In this document: piece by piece, positions 1-12,234 of the stretch
Layout: the number at the start of each line of letters is the position of its first letter
How positions within the stretch are numbered: position 1 is the stretch's first letter
From: Plecoglossus altivelis
Taxonomy: Eukaryota; Chordata; Actinopteri; Osmeriformes; Plecoglossidae
NCBI GenBank assembly: GCA_036571765.1
Contig: BROE01000010.1
Location: forward strand, 10,384,601 to 10,448,600
Reading direction: 5' to 3'
DNA length: 64,000 bases
Program-made: the position numbers and the translations under genes
The notes under the pieces: generated by a model
Databases searched by the model: none
Seen by the model: only the letters and a program-made list of their open reading frames with translations
Told to the model about the DNA's origin: nothing

Positions 1-773
1 AATTTGATGCGAGTGAGGTTGAACTTCCCAGGGTAAGTGGATGTCAACATCAATCCAGCTTGATAAAACAACCTTCAAGAACTGATTTACATCAGCCACT
101 TACCCTTTTGAACCCATGCCCATACTGTACCTTCTCACAATTTGATAATTAACCTACAACATTAACTCATAATACCATTGTCTTTACAATAGGTATTGCT
201 GTACCCACATGGCAATATGAAACTTGAATGTGTTGCCAGTCTTTCCCCATTCCTCCAGAATGCTTTTTACTTATAAGCAGATGTGCTAATGTTAATGGAA
301 ACAGAATTTTGATGGCAACAAGCTATCAATGCCCGCCGGAAATACAATCGTTTAAAACGATTTAGTGCATGTCCCTTGTCAACACCTTCCCCCAGAAGAT
401 AACAAAATTGAGATTTTCATTAATCTCATCAGCGCATGGTTAATTAATGTTTTCTGGAGTAAGAAGACTAAACTTGCTCGTTCACAGTTTAATAGGAAGC
501 TATGTCTAGATAATGGCAAAGCATCGAAGCTAAAACTTCAGAGAAAACAGGCTTTGCGGCGCCTTCTGTACAACTCACTGGAGTTCAGTAGGATAGAGAT
601 CTCTCAACAGAGCTAGTTTGATGCCTCGCAGTGTTTTGATAGTTTTTGCCCCGTGTGTCCTCCAGTGTCAGCCTCCCTCTGGCTCTTAGAGAACTCTCGC
701 TCAATCAGGACACTAGACTGAAAGTTTTAACAAATTGTCAGAGACAATGAACAGCCCCGGTTCCCTCCATATT

Positions 774-970
774 TCTATTTCTCTCTCTCTCTCATTCCGT
801 CTTCTCCGTCTCTCTCTCTCTCTGGTGGAGAAACAGACCCCTCACCTCTTTCTTCCTTGCCATGTCCCTCTCTCCCTTACCCGTTCCATCTCCCTCTCCC
901 CATGGTCGTCCTCCATCCCCCTCTCTCCTCTCATCCTTCTCCCCCCTGTCCTCATTTCTCCCTCCCTCTC
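774..970. repeat. Pyrimidine-rich low-complexity tract
   Basis: (CT)n at about 779-824 continues as a broken CT/CCT-rich stretch to about 970. No coding signal is seen. Confidence 0.85.
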
Positions 971-978
971 GTCTTATG

Positions 979-1013
979 GTTGTGTGTGTGTGGTTGTGTG
1001 GTTGTGTGTGTGT
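979..1013. repeat. (TG)n microsatellite
   Basis: Interrupted TG repeat (TGTGTGTGTGTGGTTGTG pattern). Confidence 0.9.
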
Positions 1014-1185
1014 CCTGGTGGAGTTGTCCCCTGCCTGGTGCCATGTGGATGTGTGTAATGGAGATGGATTGAGGCCGGCGCTGGATCACCGCGGCGCAGA
1101 CAAGCTCCTCCCTAGAAGCCTGTCTGCCAACCTCCATCAGTCTTCCTCCCATAGCTGTCAACACAGAGCCCAAAGTCCAGCCCAG

Positions 1186-1230
1186 GTGTGCGTGTATGTG
1201 TGTGCGTGTGGGTGTGCGTGCGCGTGTGTG
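1186..1230. repeat. (TG)n microsatellite with CG interruptions
   Basis: TG repeat mixed with GCGTG words, an alternating purine-pyrimidine run. Confidence 0.9.
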
Positions 1231-2053
1231 TGAATAAAGGCGCGAGAGTGGTCACAAAAGAGAGGAACCAGAGAACCCAGTGCGCGCGTGTGGTCGTGCA
1301 GCCGCGCACCTGTGACATGGCGCATGTGCTTTACCTGTGACCCATGTTGCGTAAGAGCCCGTAGTCGAGAGCTGAGTCACCACAAGCCCGGTTGTGCTGA
1401 AGGGAGAGCAACAGGACATCTACTTTAATGAAGCTGCAGGATCGATCCACTCTCTGGGCTCTCCACCCTTTCCTGACTCCGCTCCCGCCTGCACCACCCA
1501 CTCTCTGCTGAGGTGGAGACATTCCACTGTATTCAGACGGGTGTGGAGATCAGGGGATTCGGTGGCTGGGGGGGGGGTTTCTGTGCTAGATGGTAATGAG
1601 GCTCCACTTAAAATAGGCAATTCTGGATCCAAACAAGATAGAGTTTATACCAAGTTAGACTTGTTAGACTTCATTCTTGTGCTAAATGCACTGCATGTGT
1701 TATCTATTGATTGATGAACTGAGTGAGTGTTTGAATGGATGCTATGTTTCATCGCCAGTGCTGATCGGGTTTTATTGAACACGGCCCAAGTTCTGCATTC
1801 ATCAGAACAATGGGCAGAGCTGTTACAACCACTTGAGGTTCTAAGAGAACTGTATGATGACTCAGAGATAATGATACATATTGTATGGATAGGCTTTGTA
1901 AATAGAGAACCTGAGCCATAAATACTCAGCTCTGCAGACACAATAACTACAGTGTAGAAAACAGGAGCAAAAGAAGAGAGCATAAATGTGTTCAGGCCTT
2001 GACGGATCACGACAGAAGAGGGACCACATATAGATGGAGCAGGGGAGGAACTA

Positions 2054-2120
2054 GGAGAGAGGGAGCAGGGGAGAGAGAAAGAGAGAGAGAGAGATAGAGA
2101 GAGAGAGAAAGAGAGAGGGG
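2054..2120. repeat. (GA)n microsatellite
   Basis: GAGAGA repeat with a few A and T interruptions, inside a longer GA-rich stretch from about 2040. Confidence 0.9.
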
Positions 2121-2246
2121 CCTCGCTAAGTTATTAGACCAGAGATCTCACAGGAGTGAGACACAGACCAATAAAAACACTGTCTCGTTTCTGAGATTGT
2201 GCTTGCGTGTAGGACGCTGACAGACTGCCTCTTGCTCTCGCCGGAT

Positions 2247-2275
2247 CCCCCCCCTTTGCCCCCCCCCCCCCCCCC
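2247..2275. repeat. Poly-C runs (8 and 17 C)
   Basis: C8 at 2247-2254 and C17 at 2259-2275, separated by TTTG. Their length is likely uncertain in the assembly. Confidence 0.9.
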
Positions 2276-3680
2276 TCCTGCCATCTCTCCAAATTTTATC
2301 CCCATTTCTGCCTCAACCTTGTGTTTCTCCAGCAATATTCTACAGTCGGGGCTCATCACGCCCAGACACTCTGTACCCAAATAGGTCCTGCAGGATTTGG
2401 GGGCGGGCAAAACGTCTCTTGAAAATGAGAGCGAGTGGAAATGAATAGCAGGAGGGGTGACAGCAGTACAAACACAGACGACCGCCTCAGGGACGACACA
2501 AACACCGACTCTGTTCGCTTTAAGAGCGGCTATTTTTTTCAGATGTCTGCAAGATGCTTGACTTCACGTGACCCTGGTTAGGCACTTAAAAAATACTGAC
2601 AGAAGTGCGCGCGTTCGGTCAGCTCAATAAATCAGAGCCAAAATCAAGGTAATTGGAGAGCGAAATGCTTCTCAACGTCGCGCAAAAGTGTTTCTATATG
2701 GATCAATGCAATTTACTCAGGTATGATGATATTGAACACATACAGTGTGATACAATACCAGGTTCTGAGCCCATTGGATCCTGGTATGACCAACACATCT
2801 GTGATCTTTGAGACTTGAAATCAGATTATCCACCAAACAAACGAGCGTGTGGGATAACGCCAGTGAACCAGCAGATATGGATGTTTGCTCTCTACGACAT
2901 CGAAGAGAGATAAGATAGTCAAACATTCCATCTTATCAGCTCAGACGTTGAATATTCGGAGATTAGCTGGGCCTGATGGGTAAACACATGCATGTCTTAT
3001 CAAGGGCTCCTAAATCAAATATCTACCTTACTAAACAAACCTCAGGTAAGTCATGGACATTATTGAGTCACTATAGTCATGGGAATTGGGAAGGACTTCT
3101 CAGAGATTCCATATTTTTCTTTCTGCTTTGCCAAACACCTAACCCTCGGCTCAGTCTTCTGGGCTTCTCTTCCTCTCCACAGAGTGAGAGACGGTGGGGA
3201 GACAATGATGACAATGATGTTGTTGCCAAGACGAAGAAAAGCCACCGCTATGTGTCTGGGGTCTGAGCGAGAGAGCTCTTAATAGAAGGAGGAGGATCTG
3301 GAGCATAGACAGCGCACAATGAGAACACAGTAGGAGCTAAAGATTACATTGGTCTTTGAGCCTGCTGCGGACAACCCCCTGCCCCCTCCCTTCCCCCCCC
3401 ACACACACACTTCTCTCAAGGGCCAATGTAGCGTATGAGCGGATCCAATGGGGGAATTAATTCAGTTGGAAACCCTGAATAATAGCATCATTTGCTAGCG
3501 AGTGAGGATCCGCCAAGGAGGATCAATGTAGCCTGCACAATGTAGCAATATAAAAGGCCCTGGCAGGGGAGGGAAAACTATGGTCATGGTTTATCCTGAC
3601 CAAGAGAACAAAGTCATTTATCAATTCAAGATTCGTCAATATGAGTACTGTGATCTAACCGTTTGCCATATTTTCAATTT

Positions 3681-3720
3681 ACTTATATATAAATATATAT
3701 ATGTATATATTTTTTTTAAC
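3681..3720. repeat. AT-rich tract at the LINE 3' end
   Basis: TATATAAATATATATATG followed by a T run, just beyond the 3' end of the LINE on its strand. It may be the element's tail or the target. Confidence 0.7.
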
Positions 3721-3734
3721 TTTGTCCTTCACCC

Positions 3735-4275
3735 TCCAAGGGTGGTCTCATCCTTTCAGCTCGGGTCCTCTACCAGAGGCCTGGTAGCTTGAGGGTTCTT
3801 TGCAGTATCTTTGCTGTTCCTAGCACTGTACTGCACTGCACTGGACCAAGATATCTGGTGTTCTTCCATGGATTTGCTGTAGCCACTCCTCCAGTTTGGG
3901 GGTCACTGCCCCGAGTGCTCTGATGACCACGGGCACCACTGTTGCCTTCACCTTCCAAGCCTTCTCCAGCTCTTCTCTAAGCCATTGGTATTTCTCTAAT
4001 TTCTCAAGTTCCTTTTTCCTGATGTTGCCATCACTTGGTATTGCCACGTCACCCACAACGGCTTTCCTCAGCTGTTTGTCCATCTTCATGATGCCTGGTT
4101 GGTTCCCCATCACTAGTCTGTCAGTCTGAATCTGGATGTTCCACAGGATCTTGTCTAGGTCATTCTCTACCACCTTTGGAGATGTTACGTTGACCTTGGG
4201 GCTTCCAGTCCATACTCTGTGCAGATGTTCCTGTACACTATTACAGCCACTTAGTTAGGGCTCCATGTCTGCTTT
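3735..4275 (-). mobile_element. Decayed 3' end of a non-LTR retrotransposon (LINE)
   Basis: On the minus strand a 117-residue frame (4173 to 3820) reads like the C-terminal part of a LINE polyprotein widespread in fish genomes. Landmarks include VVGDVAIPSDGNIRKKELEK and VPVVIRALGAVTPKLEEWLQ. The ending continues in another frame (TAKILQRTLKLPGLW, within 3770-3958), so a frameshift has occurred. The break coincides with a tandem of 5-bp units ACTG[T/C/G] at 3825-3844, which suggests replication slippage. The spacing of an acidic motif, a second Asp in VVGDVAIPSD and following lysines resembles the restriction-like endonuclease of the R2/R4/Rex6 group. In this copy the expected Pro-Asp reads Pro-Gly (NQPG), consistent with a dead copy. 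No intact reverse transcriptase is present: the copy is 5' truncated, as is usual for LINEs. The clade assignment is an inference. That it is a LINE tail is fairly sure. Confidence 0.75.
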
Positions 4276-6467
4276 ATGTATATATATACACACACATACA
4301 ACAAACCATCACAATTCCAGGTTAGTTTTCAATTGTGTTACTGTAGGCAAGAATTTATTGCGTTTAATTTATTTCAGTGTACAAATTCCACCCTGAAGAG
4401 AGATGACTATAAGCAGACTAATGCTTTGAACAAATGTTCCTGTGGGACATGTTAATCACATTAGTGTCACTAGTGTTACTGCTGATGTTCCATTTACTTC
4501 CAATTGGCTCTCAGCGGTGTGCTCCATAGCTGACAAACAGGTGCCAATTGCCATGACATAGGGTGAGACAGTTGCAGTTACTCATTTGTGGCTGATATCC
4601 AAATACATCCATGATGACCGTGAAAGGGTTAATGTGTTTGAAGTCAAGACGGCGGCAGGTAATTATACTCTGGGTAAATGGCGATGTGTGATTCCACAGG
4701 GTTGAAGGTGTGACAACTGCACGAACGTGGACCTTGACAGAATGACCTCGCAGCTTCAGGTGAGGATTTCTTAACATTGCTTGTCGACGTTAAGAAATCT
4801 GCTCGGCAAAAGGTTTTATAGTTACTGTGAAAGTGGATCGCACACTCCCGCTAAATTAATAAAGGTTTTTAAGAGCCTTCGCAGACATTCCACATTCCCT
4901 AAAAATTACTCTAATACAAAAAGACCTGTATACCATCCCTAATGTAAAAAGCCAAGGGCTACATCTCATCCTTCGCTTTTAACACAACTAGTAAGACACC
5001 TAGTCTCCCCATTGTGTTGCTGAACTAACTCATGAAGATGAAAGGCCAGAGGGCTGTTTGGACTTGGGCTGAGACTGACAGGTATTCTAACGGTGGTGAC
5101 AGTGCTTCCTGCTCACACAGTAAATCCACGAAAACACGGACACAATCTAACGCAACAATCGAAAGAAACGTTTGCAACCTTTGTTTATTTTTTTCTGCCA
5201 TGACACAGAGCTGTGTCTGGAATATGAAAGAACACATGAAAGAGACGAGCAAACCAAACAATGTTCTCACGGATTTATGAGGTCTCGAACAGCGTTGGGG
5301 GGGGTGTGGGGGTTACTGATCCTGAAGAAATAGACTTCTGACAGTCTTTTTATTAAGTAGTAGTTATTCTATGCCTATTTTTATTTTGTTGACAGCTTGG
5401 GGAGCTAAACTGTTCACAAATACATAATCAAATATGGGTGGTAATGAGAAACAGCAACAGTAACCTACAGCAACATTGCGGTTTACTGAAAGAAAATTAA
5501 ATTTGCCTATAGCGCCATTTCATATTTGAGCAGAGAAACCAAGGCTACAGCCATGCTTATGTTTTCTAAGGTGTTGAAAGAATAAAATTATTTTCTGCCC
5601 TAATAATATTATATGCTGGCATCGTTCTGATGAATTCTCCCATGGTTCATGTTTCACATTACTTTTCTCCTGTCATATGGAGCATTGATTCCCCAGAGAT
5701 TCAATATATTGTGTTCACTCCAGGAATATTTCAACACCAGAACTATTATGCTGCATATTCTGTTGAGGGTAGGGCCTTTGCCTCATTGACTTCATCAGAG
5801 CCCATTCATTTATCATTCATCCCCACCCTCTCCCTGCCAAAGTAAGACTCATCTTTGGGATTTTTGCTTAATCGGTCCCCCAGTGACTCTCTTGACTGTA
5901 ACAGCGCCCTCCATACAGACACGAAGGTCCTGCGATTGTTAAGCAGTCATGGGATTTGGGTCCCCTTGTCAGAGCTTGGGGGTGACCTTGGTGGGAGAAA
6001 TCTCCCTGCAGGGGGGTGGGAGTGGGGCGTCGGTCTCCCAGTGAGGTCTCTCTGAGCCTGAGGGTTATCAGGAGTGCAGCTGAAAGTGCGGGTGCAGCAG
6101 GGTACACCATCAAACCCAATGCCTTGGAGTATTCCCACCTATGACATCAGTGTTCCAAGATGCCCTTCTGAATTTAAATCCGGGGAACACAGGAGGGTTT
6201 CGCGAAAGGAAACCATCAGATCGATGTACTTCAGATAGATGCGTTAGACACACCATTGCCTGGGAAAAGGAGCTTGCCTTCTATTTTTGATTTGAAAAGC
6301 TTGAGAGGACACTGATTGGGCAAAGACAGACGGAATGTGTTTTTATTGGACAATGATGAACGACTCCGAGCAGTGAAAAGGCAGTCTTAACAGCTCAAGC
6401 AGGAGACGAGCAGCCCAGACACATCCCTGACAATCTGTCAAGATCGATGCACATGCTCATAGCTCAG

Positions 6468-6469
<2 letters not shown>

Positions 6470-6519
<50 letters not shown>
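6470..6519. repeat. (CT)25 microsatellite
   Basis: Uninterrupted CT repeat of about 50 bases. Confidence 0.97.
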
Positions 6520-6523
<4 letters not shown>

Positions 6524-9500
6524 CAGATGTATTAGCTTTCCCCTCTCCCTCATCCCCTTTCCCTCCCCCCGGTGATCCAGAATGTCTTGCGTGTGTCTTG
6601 CGTGTGCACACAACGGCGTAGGTGCGCCTGCTTGCGCATGTCGCGTCCACTCCAGGCCAACAGACATATCTGCCAGGACTGTATGTTGGGCTGCGTAAGA
6701 TACCAAGTCACCCGGGTCGTTGTTGACAGTCCGCTAAAAGAGCTGCTCTCCTGTTGCGGTCTTCAGGGAAGGGCTCCCATGCAGGTTCTCCTGGTGTCTG
6801 CCTGGTTCCAAGGCTGTGGTGAGGATGAGCCTTGTGGCGACCGGGTCATCCTTATCAGCCACTAAAAGAGGGGAAGCGTTGAGACCAAGCCCCTGATCGG
6901 CTTATGAGAAGAAGGGATCAGCGCTTGTAAGATGACTGGCATCGCCCTAAAGTCCAGGTTTGTATAGACTCAGCAAAAACACACCACTGACATGCAGCGA
7001 ATCAGTATTCAGGCCTAACCAGGCCATCATTGTTTGAAGATTTGTCCGACAATTTTCTGATGAAAGTCACGTCACTCCAGCCCAACACTGACGCAGGGCT
7101 GCCGGAGGTCCACCAACACAAACCAATGCGATTGAAGCTTACAGCAATGACGACTGGATGCTGAGCAAAGCAACGGGGAATCCACATGCTTTTTAGTGGT
7201 TTTATCTCAGGGTGACCCTTTACGAAAAGGTCCCTGAAACAGCTTTCAATTCCACCACCCTGGGAAAACGAGATATGTGTCATAAGAGTCCTTAGTGGCC
7301 TTTCAGTGACTTTCATCAAACTGGTTTCGACAGTGATGCTAATTAGGAAAAGTCCTTCTAGATGTCCTGTTCATTATGGAAGCCCTGGCCAATCACAGTG
7401 AACTCAGAGACTGGTTATTGCAGTGAGCAAGTCCTGCATGTGTGCACTGTTTAAATTTCCACAGCATGCCTTCTACCTCCATGCTTTCAAAGATCTCAAC
7501 TCAAACCTGGTCACAAACAAATACTACTGGAGAATGAAGAGCTCACGTTAGGGTTGTGTCATACAGTAAGAATAGCAAGATAAAAGCTTAAGAGCAGAAC
7601 TTACTCATATTTCATCGCACCCTGGATGGCTTTTCACATGGTGAATATTTTATTTACAACCGTGAGGCAATGATCTGGCCTGCTGTCGAAGTATGTCTAA
7701 GGTTGGAGCTGTGATATTGGACCACAGCCAACAGGGAGTTTTAAGAGAGGAGCAATTCCTCCATCTCTTTCCTCTTTATGAAATAGCATTTGAATGGAGC
7801 ACCAGAAACCTTCAATAGAGGTCCTTGTGATTCAGCTGGATGCTTTCTGATGTCAGCTATTTTTTCCGTTCTGCCAACACAAGATCCGTTCGAACCGTTT
7901 TAAAGTTATTGGAAGTCGGTCTGAAGTTGAAAGAGCTCCTTGCCATTTTTAATGGGCTCCTGTTTTGATTCCCGATGACATCTGTGCAGGAAACGTTACA
8001 GACATGCTCATAATCATGGTGAATTACTGCTGTCCTTGTAGATTAGCTGTAGTCATGGGACTGACCCTGCTCTTCTGCCTCTAACCTGACAGAACATCCC
8101 AAATCCAAATGCCAAACACAAAAGCAGAGGAAATTCCCTCAAAGGGCTTCCTGTCGCTGCGGCGTCCGAACACAGCCCTCCATTTTGAATTTGTGGCCAG
8201 CCATGTTCTCCATGGCCCATCGGGGAGCCTTTGTGAGGGGAGCATGGCTCTAACGAGAGAGTGGGGCTGGGAGCTGTGGGCCGGGGGCTGGCGCTGAGAT
8301 GGGGGACCACCTGAACACACTCAGAGGGATGGAGGCCTCTGGCTTCCTGAACAGGACACCTGAGCTCTGTAATAGGCCATCAAGGAGATGGCAGCTGGGG
8401 CCCGGGTCCTGAGGGAAGATCTGGGATCCATCAGCCTCCCTGCCTCAGCTCTAACTATCAGAGCCTAATGACAGCCACCGTTCCCAGAGAAGCCAGGCCC
8501 CCTTTCAAAATGGGCTTCACGTAGATCCTGCTACCGAGGCAAATTCTCCTGCCATGATATAGTGTTTCATGCGGTCAGCACCAAAGGAGGAAAGTCGTTT
8601 TCGGAATGAAGTTATAAAAGCACCCTCCTTTTTGAGTTGTGAGGAACAGAGGGTTTGAACAGATAAAAAGTGGAATCACTTTGCTCACTGTTACTGCCTC
8701 TCCAAACTGACAGAGAGAGAATTGACCTCCCACTGCAAGAGCTCCAGGGAGACAATACATCTTGAACTAATTGTAAAAATATTGGAACTTGTTACTTTAT
8801 GAATATTTCAACCTCTTGCTTCAATGTGACTGGCGTTTAAATAATTCAAGCAGAGGTGGTGGAGTAACAGTGGTGAGATTAGGTCTCCTGCTGATTCTGA
8901 AGCAGAGAAACTACTTCAACGTTTTAGCGAGACAGAAGGCATGAGTTTGCCATTTCTCCTCTCCAAACTCAGAGAGGATGAATTAAATATACGACAGATC
9001 TAGATGAGTAACACATTTTACTCCGTAGCATCAGATGAGTCTTATGTAAGATAAACTGAAGCCGATTCTAATTTAAATTCAAATATATTTGCCCATTTCT
9101 GACATCACTTACTGTGGTACATATGCTACTTATTGTAGAAGTGTTGAGTATTCACTATATACTGAGTTTGTGCTTATACTGCTATACAGGGTCATGAAGG
9201 AATGACCTGTGTTGAGTTGGTATTTCTAAGAAATTATTGTGACATACCAAAAAAGACTTTAAAAAACTTAAAGACCAAATCTAGCTATTCTTCTCTTCAT
9301 AATACTCATATCCTGAATCCTTCTGTAAAGGTCAATGACTACATGGCCAACCATGAGCTCCAAGTCGAGAAAATTCATAATATTTTTGATTCTCATTCAA
9401 CAAAACACGAGAAAGGAATGACTCTATTTTGGCAGGTCTATTACAAGGTTGACGACGACGTCGTGAGGTCAACCAACCCAAGGCCCTTCATTCACTTCTC

Positions 9501-9848
9501 ATGAGATAGATGCAACTTTGTGCTGAGAAGGAGAAGGAAACCCACTCTTCAGACAATAACAGCTCTTGATAGGGGTCTGAATAGGGGTAGGTTCCTCCCT
9601 AATCAAGTATAGAACCCCTTTTTTCACCAAGGAAACTGGCCTCTTTCCCTGCTCTCAGCTAACGAGATCGAGTGTCTCCCCCCACCCCAGGAGTTGCTGG
9701 CACAATCCTCACTTCTGACACTTATCCGACTGGAGGTGTGGAGCCTTGTAAAGCTTACCGCCCTCATTGATCACAATCACGTGTGCTGGCCGGTCGGACC
9801 CAGACGGGCTTTCCTCCAGAGCTGAAACAGAGGAGAGAGGAAGTGAGA

Positions 9849-9867
9849 GGGGGGGGGGGGGGGGGGG
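9849..9867. repeat. Poly-G run (19 G)
   Basis: Nineteen consecutive G. Any reading frame crossing it depends on the exact count. Confidence 0.95.
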
Positions 9868-10970
9868 TGGAAGACCACAAGGTGGGGGAAAATGAGCATG
9901 CTCCCCAGGCCCGGGTTCACGACGGTCCAGTCACTTTGAAGGCTTTGAGCGCCGCAAATGGAAACCTAATTGCGTGTAAAGTGGGCCTCATCCTTTTACC
10001 CTGTAATAAAGGCATCGTGGATGCGGCTTTAGGGGGCTGCAATCTAAATCGAATCTCAGACTTTTCCTTTTTACTTCTCCCACACGGCCGTGCTCTCTGT
10101 GGAATCGTCGATACAGATCAGGCAGAATTGAAAGAGATAAAGTTAGGTGGATGGGGCAGGGTTTTTTTTTTTCTCTGTCAACTCTGCCCTATCTCCTTTG
10201 GCTGTGAGACATTTTCAAGGAAAGACGACCAGAAGCACGGTGACTGGAGATACTCAGTAAAACACTCATCATTAGACTCCCTTCAGAGACAAATGCCAGG
10301 CTGTAAAGACAGAGGCTTTGATAGTCTGGATGGATGCAGACACAGGTCCACAGTTACATTTCTCGAGGAGCCGATTACACCGTGAAATTAAGGCTGCTAA
10401 TTAGCAGTATTTCATGTTCACATATGCTGTTTGTTCATTTTGCTATTTGAGATGTCAAGTGCCTTTAATATTTTTAGTGTATCTTTTCTGCAGAGGGCAT
10501 TCTGCAACACACAAGCATTCACATGCACTGGGGCACCAGTTTAAAGCTCATCCTGTCACAAAATACACTGACAACCTGTACGTCAAATGGACTGTTGCAA
10601 AGACTTTAAGCTAAGTTGATCTCTATAGATCTAAATTGATGTAATGAGAGCGCTGCATGGGTTTATAGCTTAGGTTTATTAACTATCCTTCTAACCTGGA
10701 ATTATGCATGTCAGGAGTTTGGCTTTAAATACCAGCATTTTACAGACTGAAAACAATTCTGTTGATGAGCTGAATGACTGTTGTGTAGGCTGCACACAGC
10801 TGAAGCAGTGATCCAGAACCAAAAGAAATCATGAAAACCTGCCATCTGTAAAGAAAAAAAAGAGGCTTGTTGCAGCAATGGAACATTTACAAATGTCACC
10901 CAAACTAGATGTGGACAGTATCCGACCCAGCTGGGACTAGAGCGCAGTGCAAGGGTGGGATAAGAAAGTG

Positions 10971-11023
10971 AGAGTGTGTGCGTGTGATTGTGTGTGTGTG
11001 TAAGTGTGTGTGAGTGTGTGATT
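10971..11023. repeat. (TG)n microsatellite
   Basis: TG repeat broken by GATTG and TAAG words. Confidence 0.9.
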
Positions 11024-11400
11024 GCGCCGTATACATTTCAAAACACTGCGATCGATTTTTAAACACTTAAAGAAACAAAAAAAAGAAGGCAATAAACTGA
11101 GCTAGATACAAAGAGACAATGTATCTGGGCCAGAACATGACAAGCATGACAAATCATGCCAACGTCTTAACATCCTCTCTATCAACAAGATCTGCTGACG
11201 GACTGCATGGACCACAATGCCACACCATTCCACTGAAGGTTTTTGCATCAGACATTATGGATTCACAGGGACTAAAGAGTGGTAGAGTTTTCCAGGCATG
11301 CCCTTGTCCTTATCTAATGTTGGCACATCCTCTTTTTAATCAAATTGTCACAGGATAATATGTGCATATGTGAGGTGGGGGAGAGGGGGCGTTATTAGAA

Positions 11401-11422
11401 CAATTAATTAATTAATTAATTA
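11401..11422. repeat. (TTAA)n microsatellite
   Basis: Five tandem AATT/TTAA tetramers. Confidence 0.9.
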
Positions 11423-11646
11423 GAACAACAAAATAAGTAATTAGAACAACAAAAAAAGCATTGAACGCTGACCTATAGCTGGTTTGAAAAACAATGCCGT
11501 GAGCAAACAGACAGGATCTGACACATGTAATGATCGGCAGTATCTGTTCATCAGCGTGCTCTGAAAATAGCCATCTAATGAAACACTGGCACGTGCCCTC
11601 CTGAAACAGAGCCCTCTCTGCCATCTTTCCAGGCTAAACGAGCATC

Positions 11647-11666
11647 GGTAATTACTGATAATTACC
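11647..11666. promoter_or_regulatory. Palindromic pair of TAATTA homeodomain sites
   Basis: GGTAATTA, four bases CTGA, then TAATTACC: perfect 8-bp inverted arms, each holding a TAATTA core. Two such cores in mirror orientation are what paired-type or other Q50 homeodomain dimers bind. A further TTAATTA lies near 11712-11718. Function is inferred from motif only. Confidence 0.35.
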
Positions 11667-12215
11667 CTTTTCCACGTGGCGTAAACCGAGGCCGGATCAC
11701 AGTGACACTATGTTAATTACAATCAGAGTGGGTCTCAGAGGAGAGCAAGGGGACATGGAAGAGAAGGAAGGAGGTGAGGTTCCAACGTCCTCTGCATGTC
11801 TGCGCCACTGCCTGACCTGAGCTGCGGTGACGGGCGGGACAGCTGAGAGGGTCTGGGACAGCCTCGGAGTCCTGCAGCGCTGGATAATGCTCTACTCTCA
11901 CCCACCTCGGAATCCAACATAGCTTTCACTCGTTTTTCACTCCTTTTCAGTCCTTTTTTGATAGTTGAGGACATGAACTCTGGCTGAAGGGATCCTCCGT
12001 ATATATTTAGATATATAAAGATGTCAAAATGCAGCTGTTTCCCGATGAGGTAAACCCAGGCGTGTGTGTGTGTGCCTGTCACTTGCATGAATGCAATGAC
12101 AGTGTCAGTGGTGGGAGGAAGCGTCGCTTCCAGTCCAAATCACTGTGTGGAAGATTCAGCGCTCCTGAAGTACAGAGCCAGATAGTCCTGCAATATTGAT
12201 TGTGGGAGAATGTGC

Positions 12216-12234
12216 ATGTGTGTGTGTGTGCGCG
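12216..12234. repeat. (TG)n then CG microsatellite
   Basis: Short TG repeat ending in GCGCGC, an alternating run. A second short (TG)n is at 12061-12075. Confidence 0.85.

Larger units (their letters stand above)
1..3730. other. Gene-free stretch
   Basis: Apart from the microsatellites listed, there is no protein-like frame, RNA gene or recognised transposon. A moderately CpG-rich, TG-bearing segment lies around 1070-1330. Confidence 0.6.

Noticed and set aside
9783..10385. 200-residue plus-strand frame, the longest without a gap or an obvious repeat
   Set aside because: It starts at GTG and crosses a 19-G run whose length sets the frame. No domain or signal is recognisable.
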